From Bacteroidia bacterium (GTDB taxonomy: Bacteria > Bacteroidota > Bacteroidia > Bacteroidales > Prolixibacteraceae): a DNA stretch of 39,371 nucleotides. Numbering within the stretch: position 1 is the first letter of the stretch; the number at the start of each line of letters is the position of its first letter. The DNA lies in the NCBI GenBank assembly GCA_026391315.1, contig JAPLDT010000056.1, positions 1 to 39,371 of the forward strand. The letters run 5' to 3'. Below, in pieces: positions 1 to 9,226 of the stretch. The notes beneath the pieces were generated by a model. It saw only the letters and a list, made by a program, of their open reading frames with translations, was not told the origin of the DNA and searched no databases. The position numbers and the translations under genes are program-made.

Positions 1-540
1 TTTGGAGAATAAGGTATTGGCACTGTCGAGCATAGCAATTACGCCCAAATAGATATCTCTTTGCGAATCGAAAGCGGGTTTGAAAAATTCAGAGCCCTGC
101 TCTCCTTTTAGCGCCTGTCTAAATGGAGCATCTCCCCATAAATCGGCAATCATTCAAAAATTATAGGCTTTAAAAACCATCGCGACCCCTGCCTGAAAGT
201 CAAGGTTAGCTGCTTTCGACTTCTTAAGCATCTCCTCCGCATTTCTCAGTATACCATAGTATCCGGCCCAGCTCTGGTCACTCCAGTCATACCTGTTATG
301 GCCACCCGACCAACCATCTTTCTGGGTATGTTGCATGACTCCTGCGATATCTCCATACCCCATTCCAAGAACGTTACCACCAGTTGAGGTGATCACCGTT
401 GCCATCAAAAAATTGGGAGAGGCGTTTGCAGGATCAACACCGTTCGGGTTTATGTTCATCTCTTCCAGATTCTTACAGCCAAATATTAGAATTGAAAACA
501 ACACTAAAACTGCTGAAATTTTATTTTTTATCGTGTACAT
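1..540 (-). pseudogene. SusD/RagB-like outer-membrane lipoprotein, 5' part, interrupted by an in-frame TGA
   Basis: This is the N-terminal part of a SusD-like glycan-binding lipoprotein, the surface lid partner of the SusC channel encoded 21 bp upstream. It has a signal peptide ending in IFGC (lipid-modified Cys22), then the NINPNGV segment typical of the SusD-like_2 type. The frame is open from 540 to 157, meets TGA at 154-156, and stays open from 153 to the window edge. The downstream residues MIADLWGDAPF are the well-conserved SusD segment that normally follows directly on AYNFG. The expected residue at the stop is Gly, so GGA to TGA is the simplest change. Other genes here use TGA as a real stop, so recoding is unlikely. 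Either the gene carries a nonsense mutation or this is a base error. The 3' end lies outside the window. Confidence 0.85.
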
Positions 541-561
541 AATATTGAATTTTTAAAATTT

Positions 562-3500
562 CTAAAAAGTCAGGTCTAATTTAACACCAACAGGTATTAC
601 CCAAGGTTCGAGATTATATCTTTCAATCCCTTGTTTAAATTGTACACCTCTTTTCCCTTCGGTTGAAGATTCAACCTGGAATGCACGTTCCGGATCAATA
701 CCTATTTTGGCTTTTGTCCAGAGCATGATATTACGGCTATAAACCGATACAGCAAGTCCTTTAATACCACCCAACTTATTGATAATACTTGACGGTAACT
801 TATAGCTCAGGGATACTTCCCTGAGTTTTATAAAATCGGCGTCAAACATGGCATCTCTTGCAAAATCCCATCCATTACTGATCACATAAGGTTGAAATAA
901 AGTACCGTCCTCTCCAAGATTTTCCTTGTAAGTTGTACCGCCATGTCCATCAGAAACAGCAACTACCCCGGGGACAAAAACTCCGTCATTTAAATAAGTA
1001 CCGCTCAGATTTTCACGAAATCCGCCTAATTCCTTCGTTGGTCCGCCAACCACATGAAATCCATTTAGAATCAGTTGATCCTGATTGGCAACCAGCCAGT
1101 CGCGAAGTTCTTTTCCGGTTCTTCCATTTGGATTGATCATGCTTTTCAACCAGGATCCTGATAATCCGTCATCACGTCCATAACGCTCGGTTTGCGAAAT
1201 GAATTGTCCGCCGCATCTCCAATCCATGGTGAAACTAAGGGTGAAGGATTTATAGGAAAGCGTAGAATTTAAACCTAAGATAAAACGGGGGTTATAATTG
1301 CCGATCTGGTTTCTTTCCCCGGCTCCCTGTTGCTGTATTTGTTTATCCCTTTGCCACTCATAATCTGGTTCAGGGCTGATGATTGGATAACCATAATAGG
1401 GAGAGGCTTTATCCTTGACAACCAACATTGATGCATCATAAATGGCACCAACTTCGTCGCCTACATAAGACCAGGCACCACCATTGGCCTGTTCCCAGAA
1501 TTTGATCGCTTCAATTCCCGGGGAAATTGATTTTACCCTTGTTCTGTTGCGTGTCAGGTTGGCGCTGATATCCCAGTTCCAGTGAGTCGTTTTAATTGGT
1601 GTTCCACCCAAAGATATTTCCCATCCCCTACTCTCAAGCAAACCTGCATTGATGTTGATGGCATCAGATCCGGTAGAACTTGCAATTGGGATATTTCTCA
1701 AAATCTGGTTGCGGTTGTCTGCCTTGTAATAAGTCCCTTCAAATCTTAACCTATTGTTAAACAGCCCTAAGTCAAGACCACCTTCCATTGAAGTTGCTTC
1801 TTCCGGTTTTAAATTTGGCGTTAACAAAGTTCCTGATTTGGCCAATCTTATGGCTCCGCCCCACTGTCCAACATTTCCATAAGTATTTACTAATTGATAA
1901 GGATCCGTATCGTTACCAACTTTAGCCCAGCCTCCGCGAACTTTTAACAAAGTGACTTTGTCGCCCAGATCAACCATTTTATTGACCAAAAGGCTCAATG
2001 AGGCTGATGGATAAAAATAGGACTGATTGGCTTTCGGTAAAGTACTCGACCAGTCATTACGTGCTGTCAAATCCAGATAGATCTTGTCTTTCCAACCCAG
2101 GTTTGCCAGACTATATAAACTGTATATCTCTTTTTGGGACCAACCACTTCCGTAAGATAAAGTTCCCGACTTAATGTTGCTTATCGAGAAAACATTTGGA
2201 ACAATAAGACCCGCTGTTGATGAAGTGGAAATGGATTGTCCCTTGGTGTACAGGACATTTCCACCCACAGAAAATGAAAGGCTAATGGACTTCAGTTGTT
2301 TTGCATATGTTGCCAGGAAGTCTGTATTCCGTTGATAGCTATTCGATTGTTGAATACCATAAGCTCCATTGTTTGGTTCGCGGGTATAGCCGGGTCCGAT
2401 TTTTGATTCACGGGTTTCGTTAAACTGGTCTAGTGAATAGCGCGCAAAAACGCTTAGTTCCTCAGTTATCTTCCAGTCAGCCTTTAAATTACCATAAATG
2501 CGGTCTCTTTCATAACTGTTGTTGACTTCATAGGCCAGAAAATATGGGTTGTTATAGGTATAATAAGGAACGTTTTGTTGAATGCCTTCTTTGCCGGGCG
2601 CCCAGTAATCCTTAAAAACACGGATATCCGTGTTTTGAGGCATAGAGAATGCCCATTGCATCGGATTTGTTCCGGTGTTCCCTGAAGGGCGGTTATTTGA
2701 CCAGGACTTATTGATATTGATATTTGAACTGATCGTAAAGTTATTTCGAACTTTCAGTGAAGCGGATGTTGTTAAGTTGTTCCGGAACATATCGGAATTG
2801 GGAATAATCCCTTTGTTGGTCATATTGGATACCCCAATTCGATAGTTGAAAGCTTCTGTGCTGTTTGAAACCGCAACCTCGTTTGATGTTGTAATCCCGG
2901 TTTGAACGAAATTTTTAACATTGTTGGGGTGCGAAACCAATTCAATTGGAACCTGTACACCATTGGCATCTTTGGGACTGTTCCACTGTACAGCAAAATA
3001 CCCTCTATCCATAGGAATACCACTACCACTCGTAATAGATGGATCTACAACCATAGTCGTACCAGGAGGTAAATCAGCTGGTGTAAACGGCAAGGCGCCG
3101 TTTGCAAATTCCTTGGAGATATCCCAAAATTTATAGGGCTTGTCGAAAACCGTATTGGAGGTGATATCAATTTTGACCCCTTTGTTTTTCTTACCCGATT
3201 TGGTGGTGATTAATACGACCCCGTTACCGGCGCGCGAACCATACAATGCTGCTGCGCTGGCGCCTTTTAATACCGATACGTTCTCAATATCATTGGAATT
3301 AATGTCAGAAATGGCATTCCCATAGTCGACGCGATTGTCGCTACCAAAACCGGAAATGTTATTCAGCGTATTCGAAATTGGAACTCCGTCAACCACAAAC
3401 AATGGCTGGTTATCATTACTCAAAGAGGTTGCACCCCTGATTACCATGCTCACGGAGGAACCTGTTCCTCCGGTTGAATTAATTTGAACGCCTGCAACCT

Positions 3501-4017
3501 TACCAGAGAGGGCATTAATTGCATTTTCCTGAACGACTCTTGACAATTCCTCCCCGCTAACTTTGGCTACGGCAAATCCAAGGGACTTTTCCTTTCTGGT
3601 AATTCCCAATGCGGTCACAACCACTTCATCAACGGCTGCAATATTCTCGCTTAACACAACATTGATTACTTTCCTGCCATTGAGGGGAACTTCCAGCGTT
3701 TTGAATCCGATAAAAGAAAAAATCAATACCGAATTATTTTCGGGTACCACAATGTTAAATTCTCCATCACCATTGGTGACAGTCCCTTTCTGCGTTCCTT
3801 TAAGTTGAATCGTCACACCCGGCATAAAAGATTTATCACTCCCCGAAGTTACCTTTCCGGTAATACCAATACCTTGCTGAGCTTCTGAATTTCCGGATAA
3901 AGCAATTTGACCGGGAGATTTGGAATAAGCCCAAGCCGATTGGATAAGTAATGCTGTTACCAACATCACAGGCATCAAATGCCTTGCTATTTTTTTTAAT
4001 ATGCTTATATATTTCAT
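562..4017 (-). CDS. SusC/RagA-like TonB-dependent outer-membrane receptor
   Basis: This 1151-residue outer-membrane beta-barrel imports glycan or peptide ligands using TonB energy. The order of domains is a signal peptide (about 1-30), a carboxypeptidase-regulatory-like Ig domain (about 50-130, with GVTIQLKGTQKGTVTNGDGE), a plug domain beginning near VVVTALGITRKEKSLG, and a long barrel ending in LDLTF with the terminal Phe expected for Bam insertion. ALSGKVAGVQINS and PLFVVDGVPI are SusC plug signatures. The length is normal for the family. It is followed at once by the SusD-like gene. A PKD lipoprotein and a GH92 enzyme lie upstream on the same strand, which suggests a small polysaccharide utilisation locus. 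Its start is preceded by a 78-bp element that also occurs before two other genes in the window. The substrate is inferred only from the neighbouring GH92. Confidence 0.95.
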   Translation of the reverse strand: MKYISILKKIARHLMPVMLVTALLIQSAWAYSKSPGQIALSGNSEAQQGIGITGKVTSGSDKSFMPGVTIQLKGTQKGTVTNGDGEFNIVVPENNSVLIFSFIGFKTLEVPLNGRKVINVVLSENIAAVDEVVVTALGITRKEKSLGFAVAKVSGEELSRVVQENAINALSGKVAGVQINSTGGTGSSVSMVIRGATSLSNDNQPLFVVDGVPISNTLNNISGFGSDNRVDYGNAISDINSNDIENVSVLKGASAAALYGSRAGNGVVLITTKSGKKNKGVKIDITSNTVFDKPYKFWDISKEFANGALPFTPADLPPGTTMVVDPSITSGSGIPMDRGYFAVQWNSPKDANGVQVPIELVSHPNNVKNFVQTGITTSNEVAVSNSTEAFNYRIGVSNMTNKGIIPNSDMFRNNLTTSASLKVRNNFTISSNININKSWSNNRPSGNTGTNPMQWAFSMPQNTDIRVFKDYWAPGKEGIQQNVPYYTYNNPYFLAYEVNNSYERDRIYGNLKADWKITEELSVFARYSLDQFNETRESKIGPGYTREPNNGAYGIQQSNSYQRNTDFLATYAKQLKSISLSFSVGGNVLYTKGQSISTSSTAGLIVPNVFSISNIKSGTLSYGSGWSQKEIYSLYSLANLGWKDKIYLDLTARNDWSSTLPKANQSYFYPSASLSLLVNKMVDLGDKVTLLKVRGGWAKVGNDTDPYQLVNTYGNVGQWGGAIRLAKSGTLLTPNLKPEEATSMEGGLDLGLFNNRLRFEGTYYKADNRNQILRNIPIASSTGSDAININAGLLESRGWEISLGGTPIKTTHWNWDISANLTRNRTRVKSISPGIEAIKFWEQANGGAWSYVGDEVGAIYDASMLVVKDKASPYYGYPIISPEPDYEWQRDKQIQQQGAGERNQIGNYNPRFILGLNSTLSYKSFTLSFTMDWRCGGQFISQTERYGRDDGLSGSWLKSMINPNGRTGKELRDWLVANQDQLILNGFHVVGGPTKELGGFRENLSGTYLNDGVFVPGVVAVSDGHGGTTYKENLGEDGTLFQPYVISNGWDFARDAMFDADFIKLREVSLSYKLPSSIINKLGGIKGLAVSVYSRNIMLWTKAKIGIDPERAFQVESSTEGKRGVQFKQGIERYNLEPWVIPVGVKLDLTF

Positions 4018-4024
4018 TTGAAAA

Positions 4025-4102
4025 TAATTTGATTTTTAAAGGCCAAATGGAATACCCACATTATCATTTTCGGTTGATCTAAAAATTTCTAATGGGTATT
4101 TC
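4025..4102 (-). promoter_or_regulatory. Conserved 78-bp leader element, copy A (before susC-like gene)
   Basis: Read on the minus strand it begins GAAATACCCAT, continues through GTGGGTATTCCAT and ends in CCTTTAAAAATCAAATTA, 7 bp before the SusC-like ATG. Copies B (21931-22009) and C (26965-27042) match it over the whole length; A and C agree at roughly four of five positions. GAAATACCCA and TGGGTATTCC are inverted repeats (9 of 10 pairs) about 35 bp apart, so a long-loop stem or a two-site binding palindrome is possible. Its function is not known to me. Confidence 0.75.
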
Positions 4103-4160
4103 ATAATAATATACTGGTTATCAATTAATCATATCAATTCTATCCTAATTGCGATAGCTG

Positions 4161-5096
4161 CTATTTAACCACTTCAAAGGTTAGAATCAGCGCATGGGTG
4201 TTCTTGGGAAGATCACCTGGGGAGGCCGCCATAAACATTACAAGCCTCATCGAATTATCTGTGACTTCCTTAACAATCACTTTTCTTTGAAAATCCATAA
4301 ACCCAATAAATTCGGTTCCTGAAAAATCGAGTGTACTTACACCAGGATAAGTTACAACCCCTCCGGCGCCATACACTGAAGGAACTTTGAAGTCTTCCTT
4401 TTCGACATAAGTAAAAGTAGCCCCGGTTTGCGGTGTATATTTTCCCGTACATAGGCCAAAATCAGCACCATTGGCATTCACAATTCCCGCTCCTCCGGTA
4501 GTCACATATTGATAAACAATGCCGCCAAATGATGCGCCGTCAGCTTTAACATCATGCGAATACTTACCGTTAAAATAAAAAGTATAGGTGTCATTGTACA
4601 CTTCGCCCATACCCAGACCGGTACCGAAAATACCTGCCGGGAGGGGATCCGGTGTGCCGCTTACGGTAGAAAAAGCTGCGTCTGCATTAGCAAACTTATC
4701 ATAAGGGGAAGATCCTGAAGCAAGTTTCCATGTTTTTCCTTTAACAGCGTTTACACCACCCGTCATTAAGACATATGGAGTCAATGAAACAGCAAGGGTA
4801 GCTTTGGAAGAAGCAGTATCACCCTGGGCGTTGGTTCCAATCAGTTTGACGTTGTAATACCCTCCATCTTTATAAACATGAACAGGATTCATCTCTGTAC
4901 TGGTTGTCCCATCCCCAAAATCCCAGTTCCAGCTCTCAACGTGTTTTGTCAAGGCGGTAAAGGCAGCCTGTTTGGCAACAACGCTGTAAAATAGTCCTAC
5001 CTGAGGCGGATCATTTGATGCCTCCTTTTTGCACGATTGGAAGAGTATCATTCCAATAGCAAATGCAAAGCACAACAATAGAAATTGTTTTTTCAT
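4161..5096 (-). CDS. PKD-domain surface lipoprotein
   Basis: This 311-residue lipoprotein has a signal peptide with lipobox LFQSC (Cys22) followed by charged KKEAS, which in Bacteroidota is compatible with surface export. A PKD domain spans about residues 35-105, with the hallmark WNWDFGDGTTSTE and a following PVHVYKDGGYYNVKLIGTN. The rest (about 110-311) is a beta-rich region with no motif that I recognise. PKD domains usually act as spacers or glycan/protein binders in secreted enzymes. Its place between GH92 and SusC resembles the surface glycan-binding proteins of polysaccharide utilisation loci, but that role is inferred from context. The ATG start is supported by the signal peptide beginning right there. 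Confidence 0.8.
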   Translation of the reverse strand: MKKQFLLLCFAFAIGMILFQSCKKEASNDPPQVGLFYSVVAKQAAFTALTKHVESWNWDFGDGTTSTEMNPVHVYKDGGYYNVKLIGTNAQGDTASSKATLAVSLTPYVLMTGGVNAVKGKTWKLASGSSPYDKFANADAAFSTVSGTPDPLPAGIFGTGLGMGEVYNDTYTFYFNGKYSHDVKADGASFGGIVYQYVTTGGAGIVNANGADFGLCTGKYTPQTGATFTYVEKEDFKVPSVYGAGGVVTYPGVSTLDFSGTEFIGFMDFQRKVIVKEVTDNSMRLVMFMAASPGDLPKNTHALILTFEVVK

Positions 5097-5133
5097 AGTT
5101 AAAGTTAATTGGTTAATAATTAGATATTTGTAA

Positions 5134-5169
5134 ACTCAGACATTTTTTTTAAACAATAATTGTCTGAGT
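5134..5169. repeat. 9-bp inverted repeat upstream of the PKD gene
   Basis: ACTCAGACA (5134-5142) and TGTCTGAGT (5161-5169) are perfect inverted repeats around an A/T-rich 18-bp spacer, in the 292-bp gap between GH92 and the PKD gene. It could be an operator or a weak terminator for GH92. Neither is proven by the sequence. Confidence 0.4.
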
Positions 5170-5388
5170 ATTTTAAATGCACGAAAACCAGAAATTTTAG
5201 TCGATTACCTCGCTAGCCTAAAATTTTAACATTTGAATTCAAAAATTAACGAATTGTCACACTTACAATATTAGTTAAAATATTCATAATAGATGATATT
5301 TTGAGGAAATCTTTTGATATATTTACAAAATATGCAAAAAATCATAGGAATGGGTTAATATTTAATCAATTCTTTGATTGAATATTGT

Positions 5389-7725
5389 CTAGTTGTTCAT
5401 CCTTACCGGCAGATAACTCATTTCAAATTTTAATATTCCTCCGTTGGCTATTTGCTGATGGTTGAGTCTGAAACTACTCAAAAGTTTGCCGTTGAGCCAG
5501 ATTTTTGATACATATCTGTTCTTTGGTGAATAGTTATCAGTTACTACTTCGAGGATCTTATCACCCAGGTGAATGGTCGCCTTTATAAACATCGGAGCAC
5601 CCAGCTCATAATAATCGGAACCTGCAATCGGATAAAGGCCCAGCGAGGCAAAGAGATACCACGAAGAGAGCGTTGCACCATCATCATTCCCATCAACTCC
5701 CTCGGCATTTACATCGTATTTGTTGTCCAGAATCCATCCCGACCATTTCTGTGTCAGATCAGGTCTGTGGGCTTCATTGAACAGATAGGCCGAATGAATA
5801 TCCGGCTCGTTGCCATGCCAATAGTAACAACCCGGATTCCAGCTGCTCATGGTTGGATCCGACTTTTCGAAAAAATCATTGAGTTCCCTGGCAAAAGCCT
5901 CATCTCCTCCAAAAAGAGTGATCAGTCCCTGTGGATCATAAGGTACTGCGAATCTCCACTGCAATGCGCTACCTTCGACAAAATCTTTGGTGTATTTTCC
6001 GTCTGTATCAAAATAGGACAACCGCAACGGTTCAAAAGCTTTTGAAAACACACCTTTGGAATCGCGCGACTGAAAATACATGGTAACCGGATTCCAGACA
6101 TTCTTATAATATTGCGCATGTTCGTAAAAAAGCTTTGCATCCTCCTTGTATCCAAGAGAATCAGCCAGAATAGCTATGGCATGATCGGCCCAGGCATATT
6201 CGAGGGTGCGCGAGACGGCCTGGTCCATCAGATCGGTCGGACAATAGCCATATTGGTTGTAAGCCTCAATTCCTCTCCTCCCACCAAACCGCGCACCCTT
6301 TGGTGTCGGATTCAAGGCCAGAAATTTCATCCCTTCGTAGGCACTCTTTACATCAAAATTGCGAATTCCCTTCTGGTAAGATTCAGATATAACCATGTCA
6401 GCCGGTGAGCCCAGCATCGAACCTGTGTATCCATTACCAGAAGGCCATCTGGGTAAATATCCGCCTTGTTCCTTCATTTTTACAAGTGATACAAGCATAT
6501 CACGCTGCTCTTTGGGTGCGATCAATATGTATAATGAATGAAGTGTTCTGAAGGTATCCCAAAGAGAAAGGTCGGTATAATAGTTGAACCCTTCGGTTTT
6601 GTGCACTTTTTTGTCAAACCCTAAGTAATCGCCGTTCACATCCTGAAAAAGAGTGGGCATTTGAAAGGAACGGTAAAGCGCTGTATAAAAGATTATTTTG
6701 GTCTTCTCATTGTCAAAAACTGGTTCAATCAGAGCGAACTTTTCTTCCCATTTGCTCTTACCTGCCTCTACCAATGCATCAAAGCTTAATCCGCCGGTTT
6801 CCGTTTCCAGATCCTGCCTGGCATTTTCGATGCTCACATGCGAAATTCCAATTCTTAGGCCAATGGGTTTCTGTGTTTTGTCAAATTTAAAATCCACTCC
6901 CAGACTCTTTCCTGATCCTTGACGCTGATCCGAAACCGGGGAAACTCCATCCAGGATCACCGACCGCGAAAAGGAACGATCAAAACGTCCAAACAGGTAT
7001 ACTTTGATACCGCCATACCTGCTTGCAAAGGTGCCGAACGTCTTTACCTCAGCCGAAAATTCCGTTTTGTTTGGATCAATTGTCACACTGCCACTCTCGA
7101 TATCCTTGTCGCCAAGCACACTACAAACATCCAGTAACAGATGAGGTTCTGCTTCATTCGAAAATGTATACCGGTGTATTCCTGTTCGCATGGTGGCCGT
7201 GAATTCGGCTAAAACATCCGGTTGATTCAACTTTACAGCATAATATCCGGGAAAGGCACGTTCATTTTCGTGCCGAAACGAGGAATAGCGACCCTCCTGA
7301 TAATCCTTCCAGCCATTATCACTTGTCGCCGGAATGATTCGGAAATGACCGCCATCGGTAGCGCCCGTGCCGCTCAGCCGCGTATGGCTAAACCCAATAA
7401 TCTGATTATCGGGGTAATAGTACCCTGAAGTATTCATCGCCTTCTTTCGAAACAGGGACGATTCGGTATCAGGACTCAGCCGAACAACCCCAAATGGCAT
7501 GGAGGCCCCTGGGAAATTGTTGGCACAAACCCAGAAATAGCCACCGGTTCCGATGAAGGGAACTACATTTCGACCAAGCCGACCTGGTTCGAAGGATGTT
7601 TTCAGTTGCCCGAATGGTTGGTGGTCCCGGTAGGTAAAATAGGCATAGAGTGAGCCAATGAACAAGATTGCTATCAAAAGCAACACTCCAAATCCGATCA
7701 GAATTCCTTTGAGAAATTTCTTCAT
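5389..7725 (-). CDS. GH92 family alpha-mannosidase-like glycoside hydrolase
   Basis: GH92 enzymes are Ca2+-dependent exo-alpha-mannosidases, mostly acting on alpha-1,2/1,3 mannose. This 778-residue protein has the family N-terminal signature IGTGGYFWVCANNFPGASMP (about 58-77) with PFGVVRLSPDT, then WDTFRTLHSLYILI, GNEPDIHSAYLFN with the expected acid Glu near residue 640, and GNDDGATLSSWYLF near 679-692 in place of the usual GNEDCGQMSAWY. Residues 7-29 form a hydrophobic helix without an obvious cleavage site, so it may be anchored to the inner membrane on its periplasmic side instead of being secreted freely. The length is normal. It heads a run of minus-strand genes (PKD lipoprotein, SusC, SusD). 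Exact linkage specificity cannot be read from the sequence. Confidence 0.9.
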   Translation of the reverse strand: MKKFLKGILIGFGVLLLIAILFIGSLYAYFTYRDHQPFGQLKTSFEPGRLGRNVVPFIGTGGYFWVCANNFPGASMPFGVVRLSPDTESSLFRKKAMNTSGYYYPDNQIIGFSHTRLSGTGATDGGHFRIIPATSDNGWKDYQEGRYSSFRHENERAFPGYYAVKLNQPDVLAEFTATMRTGIHRYTFSNEAEPHLLLDVCSVLGDKDIESGSVTIDPNKTEFSAEVKTFGTFASRYGGIKVYLFGRFDRSFSRSVILDGVSPVSDQRQGSGKSLGVDFKFDKTQKPIGLRIGISHVSIENARQDLETETGGLSFDALVEAGKSKWEEKFALIEPVFDNEKTKIIFYTALYRSFQMPTLFQDVNGDYLGFDKKVHKTEGFNYYTDLSLWDTFRTLHSLYILIAPKEQRDMLVSLVKMKEQGGYLPRWPSGNGYTGSMLGSPADMVISESYQKGIRNFDVKSAYEGMKFLALNPTPKGARFGGRRGIEAYNQYGYCPTDLMDQAVSRTLEYAWADHAIAILADSLGYKEDAKLFYEHAQYYKNVWNPVTMYFQSRDSKGVFSKAFEPLRLSYFDTDGKYTKDFVEGSALQWRFAVPYDPQGLITLFGGDEAFARELNDFFEKSDPTMSSWNPGCYYWHGNEPDIHSAYLFNEAHRPDLTQKWSGWILDNKYDVNAEGVDGNDDGATLSSWYLFASLGLYPIAGSDYYELGAPMFIKATIHLGDKILEVVTDNYSPKNRYVSKIWLNGKLLSSFRLNHQQIANGGILKFEMSYLPVRMNN

Positions 7726-7805
7726 GATAATATCCTATTATTTAAAATTCATTTAAACATTTATATTTCAATTACTTATCAAATTTTTATATAACCTGTT
7801 GGGTT

Positions 7806-7858
7806 TAAGGTATTGTAGAAAATTAGTGATTGTCCATTCTCCTCTACCTGTTCAGGTT
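7806..7858 (-). repeat. REP-like palindromic element, copy 1
   Basis: On the minus strand it reads AACCTGAACAGGT, a 22-bp spacer, then ATTTTCTACAATACCTTA. The same layout recurs at 16006-16057 (AACCTCTACGAGGT, 20-bp spacer, ATTTTCTACAATACTTTA). It overlaps the end of the signal-peptide stub at 7844-7951, supplying that stub's last codons and stop. Confidence 0.55.
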
Positions 7859-7951
7859 TAGGACAGCCCTGGTTTCAGTTTGGGCTGACAGGTTAATATA
7901 GGCAACAATCAAAAGGAAAGTTACACTAAATAAGGTACTTATGGTTTTCAT
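7844..7951 (-). pseudogene. 35-residue signal-peptide stub of a lost secreted protein
   Basis: An ATG at 7951 opens a 35-codon frame whose first 24 residues, MKTISTLFSVTFLLIVAYIN followed by LSAQ, form a textbook Bacteroidota signal peptide cleaved after Ala or Gln. Only about 11 residues follow before TAG at 7844-7846. Those last codons coincide with a REP-like palindrome, which suggests that the gene body was replaced or deleted at the repeat. The original product cannot be identified. It could alternatively be a very small secreted peptide, but nothing supports that. Confidence 0.5.
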
Positions 7952-8304
7952 GAATATTCGTTAATTGCAACAGGGTCGTTTCGGTTATACGACAAGGGAT
8001 TCGATCCAAATTTATAAAAATTTGGCTGATAATTCTATAGGTATTTTACCATTTGAGCTCCTTTTAATTAGCAAACAGTGAAAAAAATTTGACTTCTCCT
8101 ATCGCTGTCAATGCCTGATTCATTCAATTCCAAAACATGTTAAAACATCTATATACATTTATATATCAACCATATGTGAATTAATGTTATCTTAATATTG
8201 AATATCTGATTTGTTAATTTTTTTTCGACACCTTTGAAAGTGATTAGGGTTCCACCAGAATACTTTCCGTACAGATATACTATATTTAACTGAATCAAAA
8301 TGAC
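7952..8304. other. A/T-rich intergenic gap
   Basis: About 350 bp between the divergently oriented GH92 side and the hppA relic. I see no gene, no terminator-like hairpin and no clear TTTG-N19/20-TAnnTTTG promoter. A weak -7-like TATATTTA lies at about 8281-8288. Confidence 0.5.
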
Positions 8305-8991
8305 ATGGTTGATGCGATTTTTTGGGTGATTCCAATCTCTTCGATTGTCGCTTTGTGTTTTGCTTATTATTTCTATCGTGACATGATGAGCTACAGTGAG
8401 GGGACTGACTTAATGAAAAAAATTGCCAAACATGTGCGGATAGGCGCAATGGCATACCTTCGTCAGCAGTACAAAATTGTAGCACTTGTCTTTGTTTTTC
8501 TGGCACTCTTCTTCGCCTTTCTGGCTTATGGCCTGAAGATTCAAAATCCCTTCGTACCAATTGCTTTTCTAACGGGTGGATTTTTCTCAGGACTGGCCGG
8601 ATTTTTTGGAATGAAAACGGCTACTTATGCCGCAGCACGTGCAGCCCATGCTGCCAATCAATCACTGAACAAAGGACTGGTGGTTGCTTTCAGAAGCGGT
8701 GCGGTAATGGGTCTGGTGGTGGTCGGATTAGCCTTGCTAGACATCTCCTTTTGGTTTGTTTTTCTTAACTGGATCTATCCTGCAGCAGATACGATCGACG
8801 GATCCAATCTTAACATTATTACCACAACCACTTTGACCTTCGGAATGGGAGCCTCCACACAGGCGCTTTTTGCCCGGGTTGGCGGGGGTATCTTTACCAA
8901 AGCTGCACAAAATCTGATTAAACTGATGACCATGGTTTCCATTGTGATGGTGGGAGTTACCCTGTCGATGAACCTTTTGATCTATTTTTAA
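8305..8991 (+). pseudogene. hppA: Membrane-bound pyrophosphatase relic with a large in-frame internal deletion
   Basis: Residues 1 to about 200 match the N-terminal part of ion-pumping pyrophosphatases: EGTDLMKKIAKHVRIGAMAY, FRSGAVMGL and the segment GASTQALFARVGGGIFTKAA. In intact enzymes (about 700 residues) that segment leads into the catalytic DDPRNPATIADNVGDNVGD loop. Here it runs directly into NLIKLMTMVSIVMVG, which matches the extreme C-terminus of the family (normally after DTSGPSLNI). Roughly 500 central residues, with all the pyrophosphate and Mg2+ ligands, are missing, yet the frame is kept. The 228-residue product would be a membrane protein of about six or seven helices with no enzyme activity. 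A genuine deletion and an assembly collapse are both possible. Confidence 0.8.
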
Positions 8992-9226
8992 TCAGTCCGG
9001 ATATTTTACTTCGGTTTTTCATAACAAAATAAAAGTCACCTTCGTATAAAATCAAAAAGGTGTCTCAGAAGAAAATTTAACCACAAAATTGCCTAATATT
9101 GAGCATCTGAATAAAAAATGAAATAACCTTGCTTTGGTAATTTCCAGGTAGGTTAAAAAATTTCTCGATCCTTTTTTGAAGAGGTCGTGTACGGCAAATA
9201 ATAAAAACTATTATACCTATCATATT

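Noticed and set aside
154-156. TGA read as an amino acid (recoding) in the SusD-like gene
   Set aside because: TGA is the normal stop of other genes here, such as those ending at 10240 and 21943, and no recoding signal is seen.
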